Shown here: piece by piece, positions 35,378-48,700 of the stretch | Layout of the letters: each line of letters begins with the position of its first letter | Numbering within the stretch: the first letter of the stretch is position 1 | Assembly (NCBI RefSeq): GCF_032854445.1 | Contig: NC_088300.1 | Location: forward strand, 71,584,984 to 71,648,983 | Direction: 5' to 3' | DNA: 64,000 bases | From: Liolophura sinensis | Lineage: Eukaryota; Mollusca; Polyplacophora; Chitonida; Chitonidae | The notes under the pieces: model-generated | Database searches by the model: none | The model's input: the letters and a program-made list of their open reading frames with translations, nothing else | What the model was told of the DNA's origin: nothing | Position numbers and translations under genes: made by a program

Positions 35378-36626
35378 GTGTCAGCTACCTGGCCTACATG
35401 CCTACATGTATACCAGTATATAAAAGTGTCAGCTACCTGGCCTACATGCCCACATGTATACCAGTATATAAAAGCGCCAGCTACCTGGCCTACATGCCCA
35501 CATGTACACCAGTATATAAAAGTGCCAGCTACCTGGCCTACATGTCCACATGTATACCAGTATATAAAAGTGCCAGCTACCTGGCCTACATGCCGACATG
35601 TATACCAGTATATAAAAGTGTCAGCTACCTGGCCTACATGCCGACATGTATACCAGTATATAAAAGTGTCAGCTACCTGGCCTACATGCCTACATGTATA
35701 CCAGTATATAAAAGCGCCAGCTACCTGGCCTACATGCCCACATGTACACCAGTATATAAAAGTGCCAGCTACCTGGCCTACATGTCCACATGTATACCAG
35801 TATATAAAAGTGCCAGCTACCTGGCCTACATGCCCACATGTATACCAGTATATAAAAGTGTCAGCTACCTGGCCTACATGCCTACATGTATACCAGTATA
35901 TAAAAGTGTCAGCTACCTGGCCTACATGCCCACATGTATACCAGTATATAAAAGTGTCAGCTACCTGGCCTACATGCCCACATGTATACCAGTATATAAA
36001 AGTGTCAGCTACCTAGCCTACATGCCCACATGTACACCAGTATATAAAAGTGTCAGCTACCTGGCCTACATGCCCACATGTATACCAGTATATAAAAGTG
36101 TCAGCTACCTGGCCTACATGCCCACATGTATACCAGTATATAAAAGTGCCAGCTACCTGGCCTACATGCCGACATGTATACCAGTATAAAAAAGTGTCAG
36201 CTACCTGGCCTACATGCCCACATGTATACCAGTATATAAAAGTGTCAGCTACCTGGCCTACATGCCCACATGTATACCAGTATATAAAAGTGTCAGCTAC
36301 CTGGCCTACATGCCCACATGTATACCAGTATATAAAAGTGCCAGCTACCTGGCCTACATGCCGACATGTATACCAGTATATAAAAGTGTCAGCTACCTGG
36401 CCTACATGCCCACATGTATACCAGTATATAAAAGTGTCAGCTACCTGGCCTACATGCCCACATGTATACCAGTATATAAAAGTGTCAGCTACCTTGCCTA
36501 CATGCCCACATGTATACCAGTATATAAAAGTGTCAGCTACCTGGCCTACATGCCCACATGTATACCAGTATATAAAAGTGTCAGCTACCTGGCCTACATG
36601 CCTACATGTATACTAGTATATCAAAG
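35378..36626. repeat. 48-bp minisatellite, 26 copies, behind the fucosyltransferase stop
   Basis: The unit contains 'gtgtcagctacctggcctac', 'atgcccacatgtatacc' and 'agtatataaaa'. Being 16 codons long, it leaves frames open over most of the array (repeating SATWPTCPHVYQYIKV). It starts 69 bp after the stop at 35309, so it is probably 3' UTR or intergenic. Variants (cct/ccc/ccg/tcc before acatg; tacacc for tatacc) repeat as a block of five units (240 bp) between about 35426 and 35860, a higher-order duplication. Confidence 0.95.
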
Positions 36627-36639
36627 AGCATAGTGATAA

Positions 36640-38191
36640 TTAGAATAGTGATTCTTCTCAATCGTAAGATTTAAACACAACTTAGATGCTCTACAATGCT
36701 TATACAATTTTATATAAATTGGTATTGGTTCGTTAAAACAATTTGTTCCATATTCAGTCACCAACGTATATATTTACTAATTTAAGACTGTAATGCTCAC
36801 CGCTTTAAATAACGGTAAGAAACAGTTAATTTCTTATAATGGAAATCTGCGTCTCTCTGTGTAGATATTCAATACATTGATAACATGTATAATTAGGTAA
36901 GATTTGTTGTCCTTTCCATGAAGCATCTTCACAGTACATGATTATTGTGCATACATATATCCGTGGTAACAGACTGAGTAGATATAGCAGGAAGTTTTCA
37001 ATGCTGAAGGGGCCTCCGTAGCTGAGTTGGTCAGAGCGCTAGCGCAGAGTAATGACCCAGGAGCCTCTCCCCAATGCGGTCGATGTGAGTTCAAGTCAAG
37101 CTCATGCGGGCTTCCTCTCCGGCCATAAGTGGGAAGGTCTGCCACTATAAGTGAAATACTCTTGAATACGGCGTAAAACACCAATCAAATAAATAAAATA
37201 AATCAATGCTGAGGGCTACACTACAGCAGGGCGCTGTGTGATGTGCAATTATCGGCGACTACACATTATGGTGTGACTGCGGTGATAACCTGCCTGATGG
37301 AACATTATGGTTTGACCATCTTGGCTGTCCGAATTCAGTAATGTGATTGTGATGGTAATTCAAGATCTGGTGATCTAACAATTATCATGTGACTGTGCTG
37401 ATAAAGACTGTGGTGATAACATAATCAAGACTTCAGAACGGACATTCGCAAATACAAGCCGTCCACCAAAATGGGCGTTCCAGGTCAATGGTCGTCAGGC
37501 CAACTCCCAAAACAACGTTTAACACAAAGCACCAAACAAATAAGTATATGAAATTAAGATGCATTCAGAAAAAGAGAAGCAGTCAACAGTTTTCAGTGAT
37601 GATGGAAAGACATAAGAAATGTTCTAGACGAATGAATGAAAATCAGTATCCAAATCTTGTATCATGCTAGTTGTCGACAATCAAAATATGTATTTGAGTT
37701 TTGCTTTTATTGCAACTGTTCATATGTCCAAAGTGGCGATCTAATTTAACACGATGAATATAAGACCCTTAGCCCCTGGAACTCTCCTGTCGCTAATTAT
37801 GGTGTGCATTAATGTAGGGCAGATATGTATTTGTTCACGGCTATATAGAAAACTAAAAAAAAGATATATATATTATCTTCTATAAAGGCCCCGAGGTAAC
37901 ATTTTAGCTAATTATGGTGGGTGGAATATCAAATATTATTTAATATAGGATAAAATAAAATGAACACGATGGAAAAGTGGAAGAAACAAATGATAGATGT
38001 TAGAATATGTTACAATCATAAGTTACATTTTGGAGGATATAATGAAATCTTGCAAAGAACCGGGAGAAGTAACTCTTCGTGCAAATCCCATGATAAGATG
38101 ACGTGCTTCCCGTCAGTGAAAACTCTTGAATTTCTCGATTATGCGAGCTATATTTCCATAGCACAAACGCGTACATGTTTATACGAAACAG
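36640..38191. other. convergent intergenic region, fucosyltransferase to GALC
   Basis: No exon recognised. It holds a SINE (37008-37200) and AT-rich sequence. On the minus strand an AATAAA (plus-strand 'tttatt' near 37706-37711) could end GALC transcripts about 480 bp after its stop; this is a guess from position alone. Confidence 0.4.
37008..37200 (+). mobile_element. SINE family 1 with internal deletion
   Basis: The tRNA-like head 'ggggcctccgtagctgagtt' and 'tgtgagttcaagtcaagctc' are intact. The segment between 'gggaaggtctgcca' and 'ctataagtgaaat' is deleted, then the tail and 'aatcaaataaataaa' follow. Confidence 0.9.
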
Positions 38192-39695
38192 CTAGTCTAC
38201 CAACCCAGGTTCAAAGTGCAATGTTTTGTCTCTGCTGTCATTCATTTGAATGCGATGTAATCCATCTGAACTGTTGGAGATAAATAAATTGTCAAAATCC
38301 GCTAGGCCGTAGGGAATAGTCCCCAGTCCCACAAAACCATTAGATGGCTGGGCTGGGATAGACGCGTTAAATAACTGGTCTCCGTTCAAAGTTCCAACTG
38401 CTACATCGTTCTGAAAACGAAAGACATAAGAGGTTTCCTCATGAAGAATATATGAACTATTGCTCATTAGAAAGGAATCATCCATTACAACAATCTCAAC
38501 CAACAAGGATAAAGATCAATTCAGGATCATGACAATTTGTCTAACCGTCTAGGTCGATCATTCAAAAGTGTAAAAAGTTAAGACAGATTTAAAATCTGAA
38601 TACAAGCCTTATCTTAATACATAATTAATTGAAGGGATGAACTGTTAATACACTGCTGGGTTAAGCACGGACCCCTGGAAGGTTTAATTTATGGGTCACA
38701 CAAAGAATCTATAAATATGCCAGTCTATCAGACTAAACGTGTTTATCGCTTTGTTTAAGTTCAGCTCATGTTGGCTTCCTCTTCGGTCGTACTTCCACGA
38801 AGGTCTGCCATAACTTGGGGGTGGATGTGGGTTTCTCCTCGGTTCTGCCAGGTTTCCTCTCAATGAAATGCCGTCGAATAGGTGAAGTATTCTTGAGTAG
38901 GGTGTAAATCTTCAAATAAATTAATAAGCTAAATAACTGTAGTCTGTATAATCGCATGAGCAATGAACTATGTGGATTACCTGCCTGATATAGTTTGGTC
39001 ACTAACCTGAACCAGCAGAGAAATGGTGTTCCAGTCAGTATTTGTGGATGCTAGGCCACTCTTCAGGACCTTGTGTCTCGCTACAAGGATAGAAAAATGT
39101 TTTTATCTATACAAGGTGTTTCCACGTGCACATGCTCTTACTTAGTTTTACTGAGAAATGGCATGCAAATGTGACGAAACATTTGTCAATGACCACGGAT
39201 TCAGCTTACCCTGGACACTTCAGTTTCCTCCATCCATGAAACTCACCACCATTCATGACACACAAGTAAAGAATTATAGAGTATGGCCGTAGGAGCAATT
39301 AGATATATAAATAAAATAAACCGATTCATCTCAGGAAACCAGTTTTGTTACATGAAAGCGATCAATTTTAATTGGCAAGTATTATAATGTTTCCTTGAAA
39401 TCCCTGGAAAGGAATATTATATCTACAATATTGTAGGAATAATATTTTAACCTAGTAGTAGTTACATTAAACAAATATTCAATAAATAGTGTAAACTAAC
39501 CTAAATCATTCGTCAGCTCATATCGTTGTTCTTTAGGGAACACAATGAAGAAAATGCCCAGAGCTTTACTCGCCACACATCCTCCTCTGTCAATCCGAGC
39601 GGCCACGAACACTCCGTCAGTGCCGTTTACAGCCCCGACCCGGGCCTCCACCTCAACATAAATGTCCGTCCTGGGATGGAATGCAAAGGGAAATG

Positions 39696-39785
<90 letters not shown>

Positions 39786-42700
39786 GGCCGTACTTTGACA
39801 CTCAATATTTCCGAAACTCTCTTACGTCAGCTTCTAAAAATGTACACCATTGTGTCCTTAGTATACAGATCAAATTTGAATTTCAAAATAGAGTCAAAAA
39901 GCATGTTCCGGACATTTAAAAATGATGTTCTACCTTGTTTTACTTGAAAAGGGGATCAACTGGTCCTCCATCTTCTCGGTAGACGGCGCGCAAAAGTTTC
40001 TTCCATGAACTAAGAATCCCAAATCTCCTTAAGAATAATTTTTTCCAGCAGTCCTTGATGCGCGCTTTTAATTCATTCTCAGTGATTTTTTCCGTGCGAC
40101 CCTCATGACCCCTCACAGGTGATGCAATGTGGGTCACCGGAACGTGAGTTTTTGAGGCTATGTTTTCATTTTAACCTTGTGTACAGACTACTCATGCTAT
40201 GACCTTGAAAGTTGGCCAGTAGTCTACCAACTCAGTAGTCTACCAACAAAGGATAATGGAGCAATGCAGCATCAAGGGACGGCCCATTTTTTATGCCCAC
40301 CCGATACATACACTCCACCAGTGGCGTTTAACCTCTCAGTCCACGCCTCCACACCGGGCGTTCCGAGGTGGAATACAAATGGCAAACTCACTATGTATAC
40401 ACTGGTCATGTCCTCTAGATGGCACAAACACCCCGTTAGTATCCTTTACACACCCACCCACTCCCTCACACACCCCTATGGTGTCATGTCTGGTGTCTTC
40501 GGCATGATACATGTACTTCAGTGGCGGCAGCACTTTGGCGGCAGGGACACCTAATGACTCCTCGTCGTCATATGAACACCATGAAAATAACGGTTTCTAT
40601 AGTTACACAACGAATCTTGAGTTTAAACCAAATTTGAATGAACAAATTCGGCATTATGGTGGGAGGAAACCGGGCAGAGCCCGAGGGAACGCCTATGCTT
40701 GGCTCTCACCAGTTGAAGTTTCCGATGACATTAACAGTGTTGTTGTCCGGGTGTCCACCTCGCCCCCAGCACCAGTACACGGGATGTTGCAGGACCATCT
40801 GTCGGGCTACCTGCCCGTGAGGTGCCCCTACCTCCGTTATCTCCCACACACCCACTTGCTGGGCCAGGTTATTGGGCTCGTCGTGGGGACGGTACTCTGC
40901 GAGAAGAAGAAATGTCGAAACAGGAATTGTCTACATGATAAACTTATTATTATTTAGTAGCGTGACTGAATGTTGCAGTTCATCGAACAGAAACAGGATT
41001 ATATAGCCAGTATATACTTACGATCATAACTTTCCAAGCTTACGGGAGCCTTCTCACGAGGTTTATTGAGAGAGTGCTCGTAAATCATTATCAGCCAGAC
41101 TAAAACTAAGACACACCTTCAAAGTCCTCCTTATAGGGCAGAGGGAAGGGCTTGGAGGGCGGAGGGTTGGTCGCTGTGCCTTTTTGTCCACTAGATACCG
41201 TGGTTAGTGTGTATATCTCATCCACGCACAGAGACAGCGTCACCGTGTCATTAACCACCTGGGGAAGACAATAGCACAATTTAGACGTCTGTAGAAACTG
41301 CTGCTACTGGTGAAACAGCTAGGAATGGAATAGCGAAACAATTACACACTTACAGATCGCGGGTGGGGGAGGAGGGTGGGGTGTGGAGTGTGGGGGATGG
41401 CGTTGTGCTCCCGTTGCCGAGTGATTGTAGCGTTCTAGCGCAACATATGACTCAGGAGCCTCTCACAATATGCGGTCGCTGTGAGTTCAAATCCACCGCA
41501 TACTGTCTGCCAGTAAACCTGCAGATGGTCGCGTGTTTCCTTCCGACTCTTTCCGGTTTCCTTCCACGATAAATAATGCTGGCCGCTGTCAAATATTCTT
41601 GAGTACCGCGTAAAAAAATCAATCGAAAAAATATGGCAAATCTTAGAGATGGGCATTTACCGTACTTTCTCTGGTCGGCTGTTTTAACGCAGAGGTTAAC
41701 CTGGTAAGCAGGAGATCAAGGCTCAATCCCGAGTCGTGTCATGTATAAGATCAGACCGCAATAAAAGTGGCCATCTTGGTTTTTCTGACAGGACAAGTAA
41801 TACTCGGACCGGTGTCGTGGGTGGGTGGGGCGTCATGTCTCCAACATTGTGTTTCACTAAGGCTGCACTATTTACAAGATTATGTACAGTATCTATATAC
41901 AGGAACTATCCTGATGTGAAAGCGAAAATGATGAAGGTGACGTTAAATCCTAGGCAACGAGTGGACGAGTGAAACACTGCTGTATGTGATCATGTTATGA
42001 CACGCGCAGTATGTGAGTGATACTTTTATTGGCAAGGCTGTTGTGTACAGATTCCTCTGTATAAAAACCCATGCAGCTGCTGTCGCAAAAATAAATAAAT
42101 AAATAAACCAAGAAAGAAATAAAATACCTGAATGGGCGCAATCTGTTGAAAATATATACTATCGTTACCGTTGAATCCCAGCTTGGTGTACCACACCTGT
42201 AGACTCTCTATGCGCGTCTGATAAAAACAGAAAGAGGCAAGTAAGTATTGCTTATGGATCGAGCTGGAGGCTTCATTGGTACATCATTACAGAGGTTTCG
42301 TACCGTGACGTAAGCATTTTGTGTGGTCTCTGTAAAAATTAAGACGAAAACAGTTTAAGTTTTGATGCAACTCACAAATTTACACAGCTTCACTGACAGC
42401 ATTTTATAAGTTACGCAACAAAATGGTCCAATTAAGGAATAAGCATCTCTCGTGCGTCATCAAAAAGGGCAGTAAATAATATAACGAAATTCTTCACCAG
42501 TTTCCATTTGGTTACATGCAATGCTTACAAAAAGATTGCATTTTTGGAATGTTTTGCCATCTACCGGTTTTATACTTACAAATACCCCTGAGAATTTAAA
42601 GCTGGCGTTTTGGGGTCCAGATGCAAAAGGTGACTGGATACAATCCGTGGATTCTTCTGGATGAAAACTCTGAATGATCAAATTGTACACGTATATTACA

Positions 42701-45700
42701 GATGAATCATTGAATGAATGATATATGGTTTAACGCCACGCGTCCAGTACTTAATCCATATGGTGGTGAGAACATGCATGTTATACGAGTCGCCTGTATT
42801 CAGCCGTCTCTAGAATCAGTCATAATCGCTACCAACACTGCCTTTAGTCGGTGTCACGTAAAAACCCAAGCTCTACACATTGATACGTTGGACATCCTTG
42901 TTATTACAAAGAAATTGCAAATAGAATACTTTTTCCAGTTCATAATGGTGGACTCCATAAGCTTAGTTTCGATATCAAGAACTCATTGCCTCAAGTGACA
43001 AGTTGCATGCTGGACAATGGGCGTGGAGAGTAATTTGTAAACAGGGTTTACATTTACTTCAGCAGTTCACCCTCTTTCAAAACATTGCTAATCTCCGCCC
43101 AATACCCAGCATGCCGCTGATTTTTTTAAAATTATGACGTCACCCGAGGCAATTTGTTCATATCGTCGAAACCGAGCTTAAGGAGTTTAACATTATGAAT
43201 GAGAAAAATTGTTCTAACTTCCTTTTCCTAGCAGGAATATGAACTTCACACTAATCCCATATGTAGACCTTTTGTTGTTACAGGTTGCTGAATGAAGGCA
43301 ATTTTGGTAGCGAGTATGATTTTACAGACAGTTGAGAATCGGCTCAGCCATGATTCTCTAAAAGAAATAGACTTTATAATCATGAAAAAGTAACCCGTAT
43401 GTCTCACCTGCATGGTGCAGAGAAGGTACGCCTCATCTGTTAAATGTATCATCTGTAAAACGTCGATACAGTTTATATGTAATAGCTTACCATGGTTTCA
43501 ATGACGATAGTAAGATCTCCAGTGCTCGTATCAGTTAGAGACACATAACTGCCGCCACGTGTCAGCTTTCCTACTCCTCTTCCGTGCGGCAGGTAATGCC
43601 ACCCTGGGGACGTGAACTGGGTGGTGTGGGCTGTAAATAACAATGTGCTACTCACTGCTTTGCTCTTTGTAAGATTTAAAAATAGAAATTTATATCAAAC
43701 TTAAAATTAGTAAATATTATGAATTTGCATGATGGAAAGATGTGAACTTTGAGTCGAACACGAAAAAGCAATCTTACACAAAGTAGTTTAAAATGTGTGT
43801 TTCTTTACATTTTTAGGATAAGTTTTTATTTAGAAAACATTTGGGAGAGCACAATAACGGCCGCGTGCTGTTGTAAAGTCTTAAATGACCTGCATCTGTG
43901 TTACTTTCTCACTTATGAGTCCAGCACACGTTGGCTTCCTGTTCGGTCCCACGTTTGAAGACCTGTTAACAGCCTGCGAGTGGTCATGGTTTCTCCCGAG
44001 TTCTTCGGTTTCTTCTCGTATAAGTGAAATATTCTTGAATACGACGTAAAACTCCAACAAAATAAATAAATATATAGTTGAATAGTATTATTTTCATTGT
44101 GCATCCTTCTGCATGATGGTGTTAGGTCTGCTTTATATAGTTTCCTTTACATCATTTTAAATGATTCTTGGAGCTTGACGAGCACTTATTTTCTCTCGTT
44201 GCTTTACCTGACACCCATATAGCAGCATCCACTGTGTAATGTCCACTCCAGGGCTCTAGCGCGGTCATTAAACCACTTCCGGAATGAGGCAGGCCCACGT
44301 AATATGACGATATGAGATTCCACGAGATTGTTCTGTCAGACAGCGTAAGAGAGAAGAAGGGATGAGCTAAACCGGCTATTCTTTTGTCTTTAATTGAACT
44401 TCATTGCACTAATCCAACAATGAGACGTGACATGGCAGAGAACCCGGGATTTGTCCAGTAAAAACTCAAATAACCCATTCCCATTGCCTTTTTGATACTT
44501 AAGAACGGTGGGTCTTAGATGTAAAAGTATCACTGTAGGTTTTACATGTTGGTTTATTTAAAATTGTTAGTCCCCGTAAAATTTGAGAAAAACATTCACT
44601 ATAGTTGAACATAAAATGAAGAAAATGATTTACTTACGCTGTCATGAGCCCATTTACATAGTTCAGATTCAGCATCTACAATAAATTTACAAAATTTAGG
44701 ACTCAATGATGTTTGTTTATCGCCGAACAATCAAACTACATATTCTTCAGAAACATATTATACTCTAACCTAATAAATATATACACAAATATACAGCGAA
44801 CCAGACAGATTCCTGGGCCTAATGGTTAGAGCTTCCGCCTCGAAGTCGGGAGATCTGAGATCAAGCCGGGTTGCGTCATACAAAAGACTTAAAATGGTGC
44901 TTGTTGCTGCCTTACTTGGCGTCCAGCACGAAAAGGTAAAAACTAGGAAACAGGAATGGTTGTCAGTATAACGTGACTGGATGAGGTGTCATGTCTGGTA
45001 CCCAGCATGATACTTCAGTGACGCATGAACTCTATATATATATACTTTATATATATATATTCAGCATTTTAGTTCATTCATCCATCATACCCTGGCTCTA
45101 CAGGCTCCCTGGGGGCTGGATGCAAGCCCTGCAAATCCGTGATCTTCAGATGCCCACAGTTGTTTACCAATATTCACAGCCGCTTGGTCGGACAAAGAAG
45201 CCGGGTAATGAGTCCTAAAACGTACACATAAACCTCACCCAGTTTTGTCATGTGGACAAAATAAATATAAACGATTGAGTGGAAAGGTGCGTGACTATCA
45301 TCCCATTTGTCCTGCTTGAGGTTTTGCACTCAATGAGAGCTCGTGAGGCCGTTCGCGCCACCTTGCGTTCATTCAACCAATTTCGCTTTATGCATGATTA
45401 ATACTTTGTATTAATATACATGAAAGCATGTATATGTACTTATTTATTTGGTCGTTTAACGGTATATAATCGAGATTGTTTTACTTATACTATGGCTGTC
45501 AGCTATATGGGTGAAGGAAATCGGAGAACGCGTGGTAAACACCCACCTGTGGCAAGTCACTCACGAACTTACCCACATGTTGCGTAAAAATATACACACA
45601 ACATTGCTCGAAGACAAGCAGGCTTCAAGAAACGTTGGACTACGTAAATAGCTCGCAAAGAGCGTAATGGATAGTTTATTGACACTTTATGTATTTAAAC

Positions 45701-48700
45701 GTGGAAACTGGAACACACATCAGTAAAACATTAGAACTTAAGTTTTCCCTGTATAATTCATTTTACAACAATATACTTACCCACTCTCAAGAAATGAAGA
45801 TATGGCAAACATTAAGTATACAACGGCGAAGTGTCAAAAGTATCTCCATGCAAACAATCCAATCCAAGACAATATATAACGACCACAGGCAAATCGGATC
45901 TCACCCAATGAAATCCACGGCTGCCTCCAACTGCGCGTCAGTCACCAGGTTCTCAGCGATGTCCCACCCGTGTTGATCAGGTGCACAAATTCTTATGTGC
46001 TCTAACCCTCGGGAATCCATCATCTTTCGTAAAATCTACAATGGTAAAATTCGACCAAACTATAGTTACATATTTTAAGATCATTCGCAAATTTTATTCA
46101 CAGCTAATTTAAAAAATTACAAATGAAAAATGAAGATTCATTCATGAGTGTGGGGTGGATTTATACAAAATTATGTAGTTTAAGGTGTTTGGTGTATAAT
46201 AGTGAAATTAAATACGGCAATAAAAGATGGGGATATTTTATGGCGAAACAGCTTAGCCTAGTCGGTTTGGGAAGAGGGCAGGGTGGTTATATAACTTTGA
46301 GTTATAGTTTTGATTCACCTTAATGTAAGTTGAACTGTAATTACGCTCATTCCAAATCTGTAAAAGGCAAAGGTTATGTCATCAGCAAGTAGGCTTATTA
46401 TTGGCACAGGGCTACTGGAATTGGAATGCAAACATGACTTACACAATCACATTTTGATATTTACTTGACCAAATGATCAGAGAATACATCGTGTAGATAT
46501 AATTTCCAACCACATGATCCATCTGGTACCATAGGACCTGCAATGACAAGTATGTTTCGTAGAAGAGCTCTTGTAGAATCGACAATGTCTCCAAATGGAG
46601 TAAATGGTATTATCAAAGACGGTGAACGAGTAAATATGAGCGTAGCAACGCAAATATATGTCACCAATTAACGGGTACAACAATTTCAACATGAATGAAA
46701 TCAACAATACATGCAGAGCCATATCAAAAACTCACTCCAATGAAGTCAAGATTGAGATTATAGTACGTCTGCGCAGCCGTAATCCATCTGATGACGTAAT
46801 CAGCAGTGACTTCCGGATCAGCAAACGCGTTGTAGGTGCCATTACCAACCCAGGCCGGGAATGCCCAGGGTAAGCCGTAGAGTAAGATGTCCGGGTTTCT
46901 CTGAAAGAGTTGTCAGGGTTAACTGGTAAGACTGTTCAAATACAAATTCAAATATTTTGTATTCAAATACGGATTTTTGATCATAGAAATTTGCATAAAT
47001 CAAATGAGTGAAGTGCCATTCGTTATCTCTTGTATAAGCTCAAACTAAAGCCAAAACTATAGACAAAGGTTTTACCAGACGTGACAATGTGACAACCTGT
47101 TGATGGCACGTTAACAGTCTTAAAACCTCTAGACAAAAATGTTAATAATATATATCACTAGGCGACCTATAAATTCGGGGCATGCACGAATATAGAGTGT
47201 GATTCCAAAGTTTATAAAACTTTTCCTTCAACAAAAAACCCCAAGGACTTAGTGCCTCGCCGATGGTTTACTATGGTGTTCTGTGACTAGATGTGGGATC
47301 CAGATAAAAGCCTGAATCTTCAGCCATATGCGTAAAAGCATTCTGACGAGTTCAGTGGTTGCACAAGCCCCGCAGTGGCGAGTTTAACAACAATAAAAAT
47401 GTCTTATTTATTGGCTTCTGATCACACAGAAACGGTGAAGAACACACACGTGACATTTCATCTTTGTCGGAGTATTTAAAGCTGTTCATTAGACGGATAA
47501 ACCGTGACTGGTTTCTTGAGCATGCTGCTTCGATGACACAGTTACAGTCGGTATCTTGACGTGTTAAAGCTACAATTCACTTCTAAGAATTAAACCGCAC
47601 CTTAAAGACAAACTCGGGTATTTTTGGTAGCATAAATCGCATGTTTGTATGAATGAGTGAGTGTTTGGGTTTTAACGTCGTATTTAACAATTTTTCAGTC
47701 ATATGACGTCTGTTATGTGCACGACTGCCGTCAGCTTCTAAATTTAGCTTGCCACTGTTTACATGTGCTGAGTTCATGGCCTGCTGTCTGCTTCTGCCTT
47801 AGAGTGTCCCAGAATACCCTCAGTTCGGTGCCTGTTTGTTTACATCAAGTGTTCAGGAATTTCCTTATTCTAGACAATTCCACCAGGCTATATAAGACCT
47901 ATGAAAGCAGGTCAAAGGGAGAGAACGGAGAATTATTGAGAGTTTTGGATGCTTTCACTGTGTATTACTTTAGTAGGCCTTTTGTGCTGAATTTTGGAGT
48001 CTTTATAGCCTCGGGCTTTGTTATATCCTATCTCCACCGAGCACTTGTTCAGTCTGAACTTGTATATTTAATTTGTGCTCTTTTGTACACAGTGCTTATT
48101 AGTACACGGACCCTGTCTGTGGAATTTTGTGTATATCTCGTCATACACTCAGTTATACTGTGGATTTTCCCTCTTATTTGTGCATTTATGCCTGTATGGT
48201 TTTCCGCATTGTGGAATATATACGTCCGTTTGGACTTGACACCGTTGTACATGCAAGTACTTTAGTATTTGTATAGATACTATCCTTTCTTGTAAAAGTT
48301 AAGTACTTTAGTATTTGTATAAGTCTTATTATCTGTTCTTGTTAAAGCTAATAAATTGTTGTAAAATAAAATCTGCTGGTTTTGGTTACTTTTTTGTGCG
48401 GCTAAACAGTCGTGTATTTCGAACAAGCCATCTCGACAGTTTGGGTCGTAACACGTCAAAGAAGTTCTTAGAGAGCATGTAATGTGCCTCCTTGTTGCAG
48501 GATGGATTTCCACCGCCATTTTCTCTAGTGCTGCTTCAACGAGACGATTTACCGAAGCCAAGTAAGCAGTTTCAAGATTTGCAATGCAAGATATGTCTCT
48601 AACTGAATACTGCTGGGGGCACTGATCTGGTAACACGGCATGCACACAGATATGACACACTATAAATTTCTGCACTGTTATTTTGGGCCTAGTTAAAATA

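Noticed and set aside
35351..36633. Long open frames (188-263 residues) as repeat-rich proteins
   Set aside because: They are forced by a 48-bp unit without stops; several frames are open at once and no start context or splice signal supports translation.
37960..38283. 107-residue plus-strand ORF
   Set aside because: It overlaps the last GALC exon antisense and shows no domain features.
39496..39947. Poly-Ile-Tyr reading frames
   Set aside because: Translation of a (TA)n microsatellite; only the minus-strand portion at 39670-39501 is real, as GALC exon 16.
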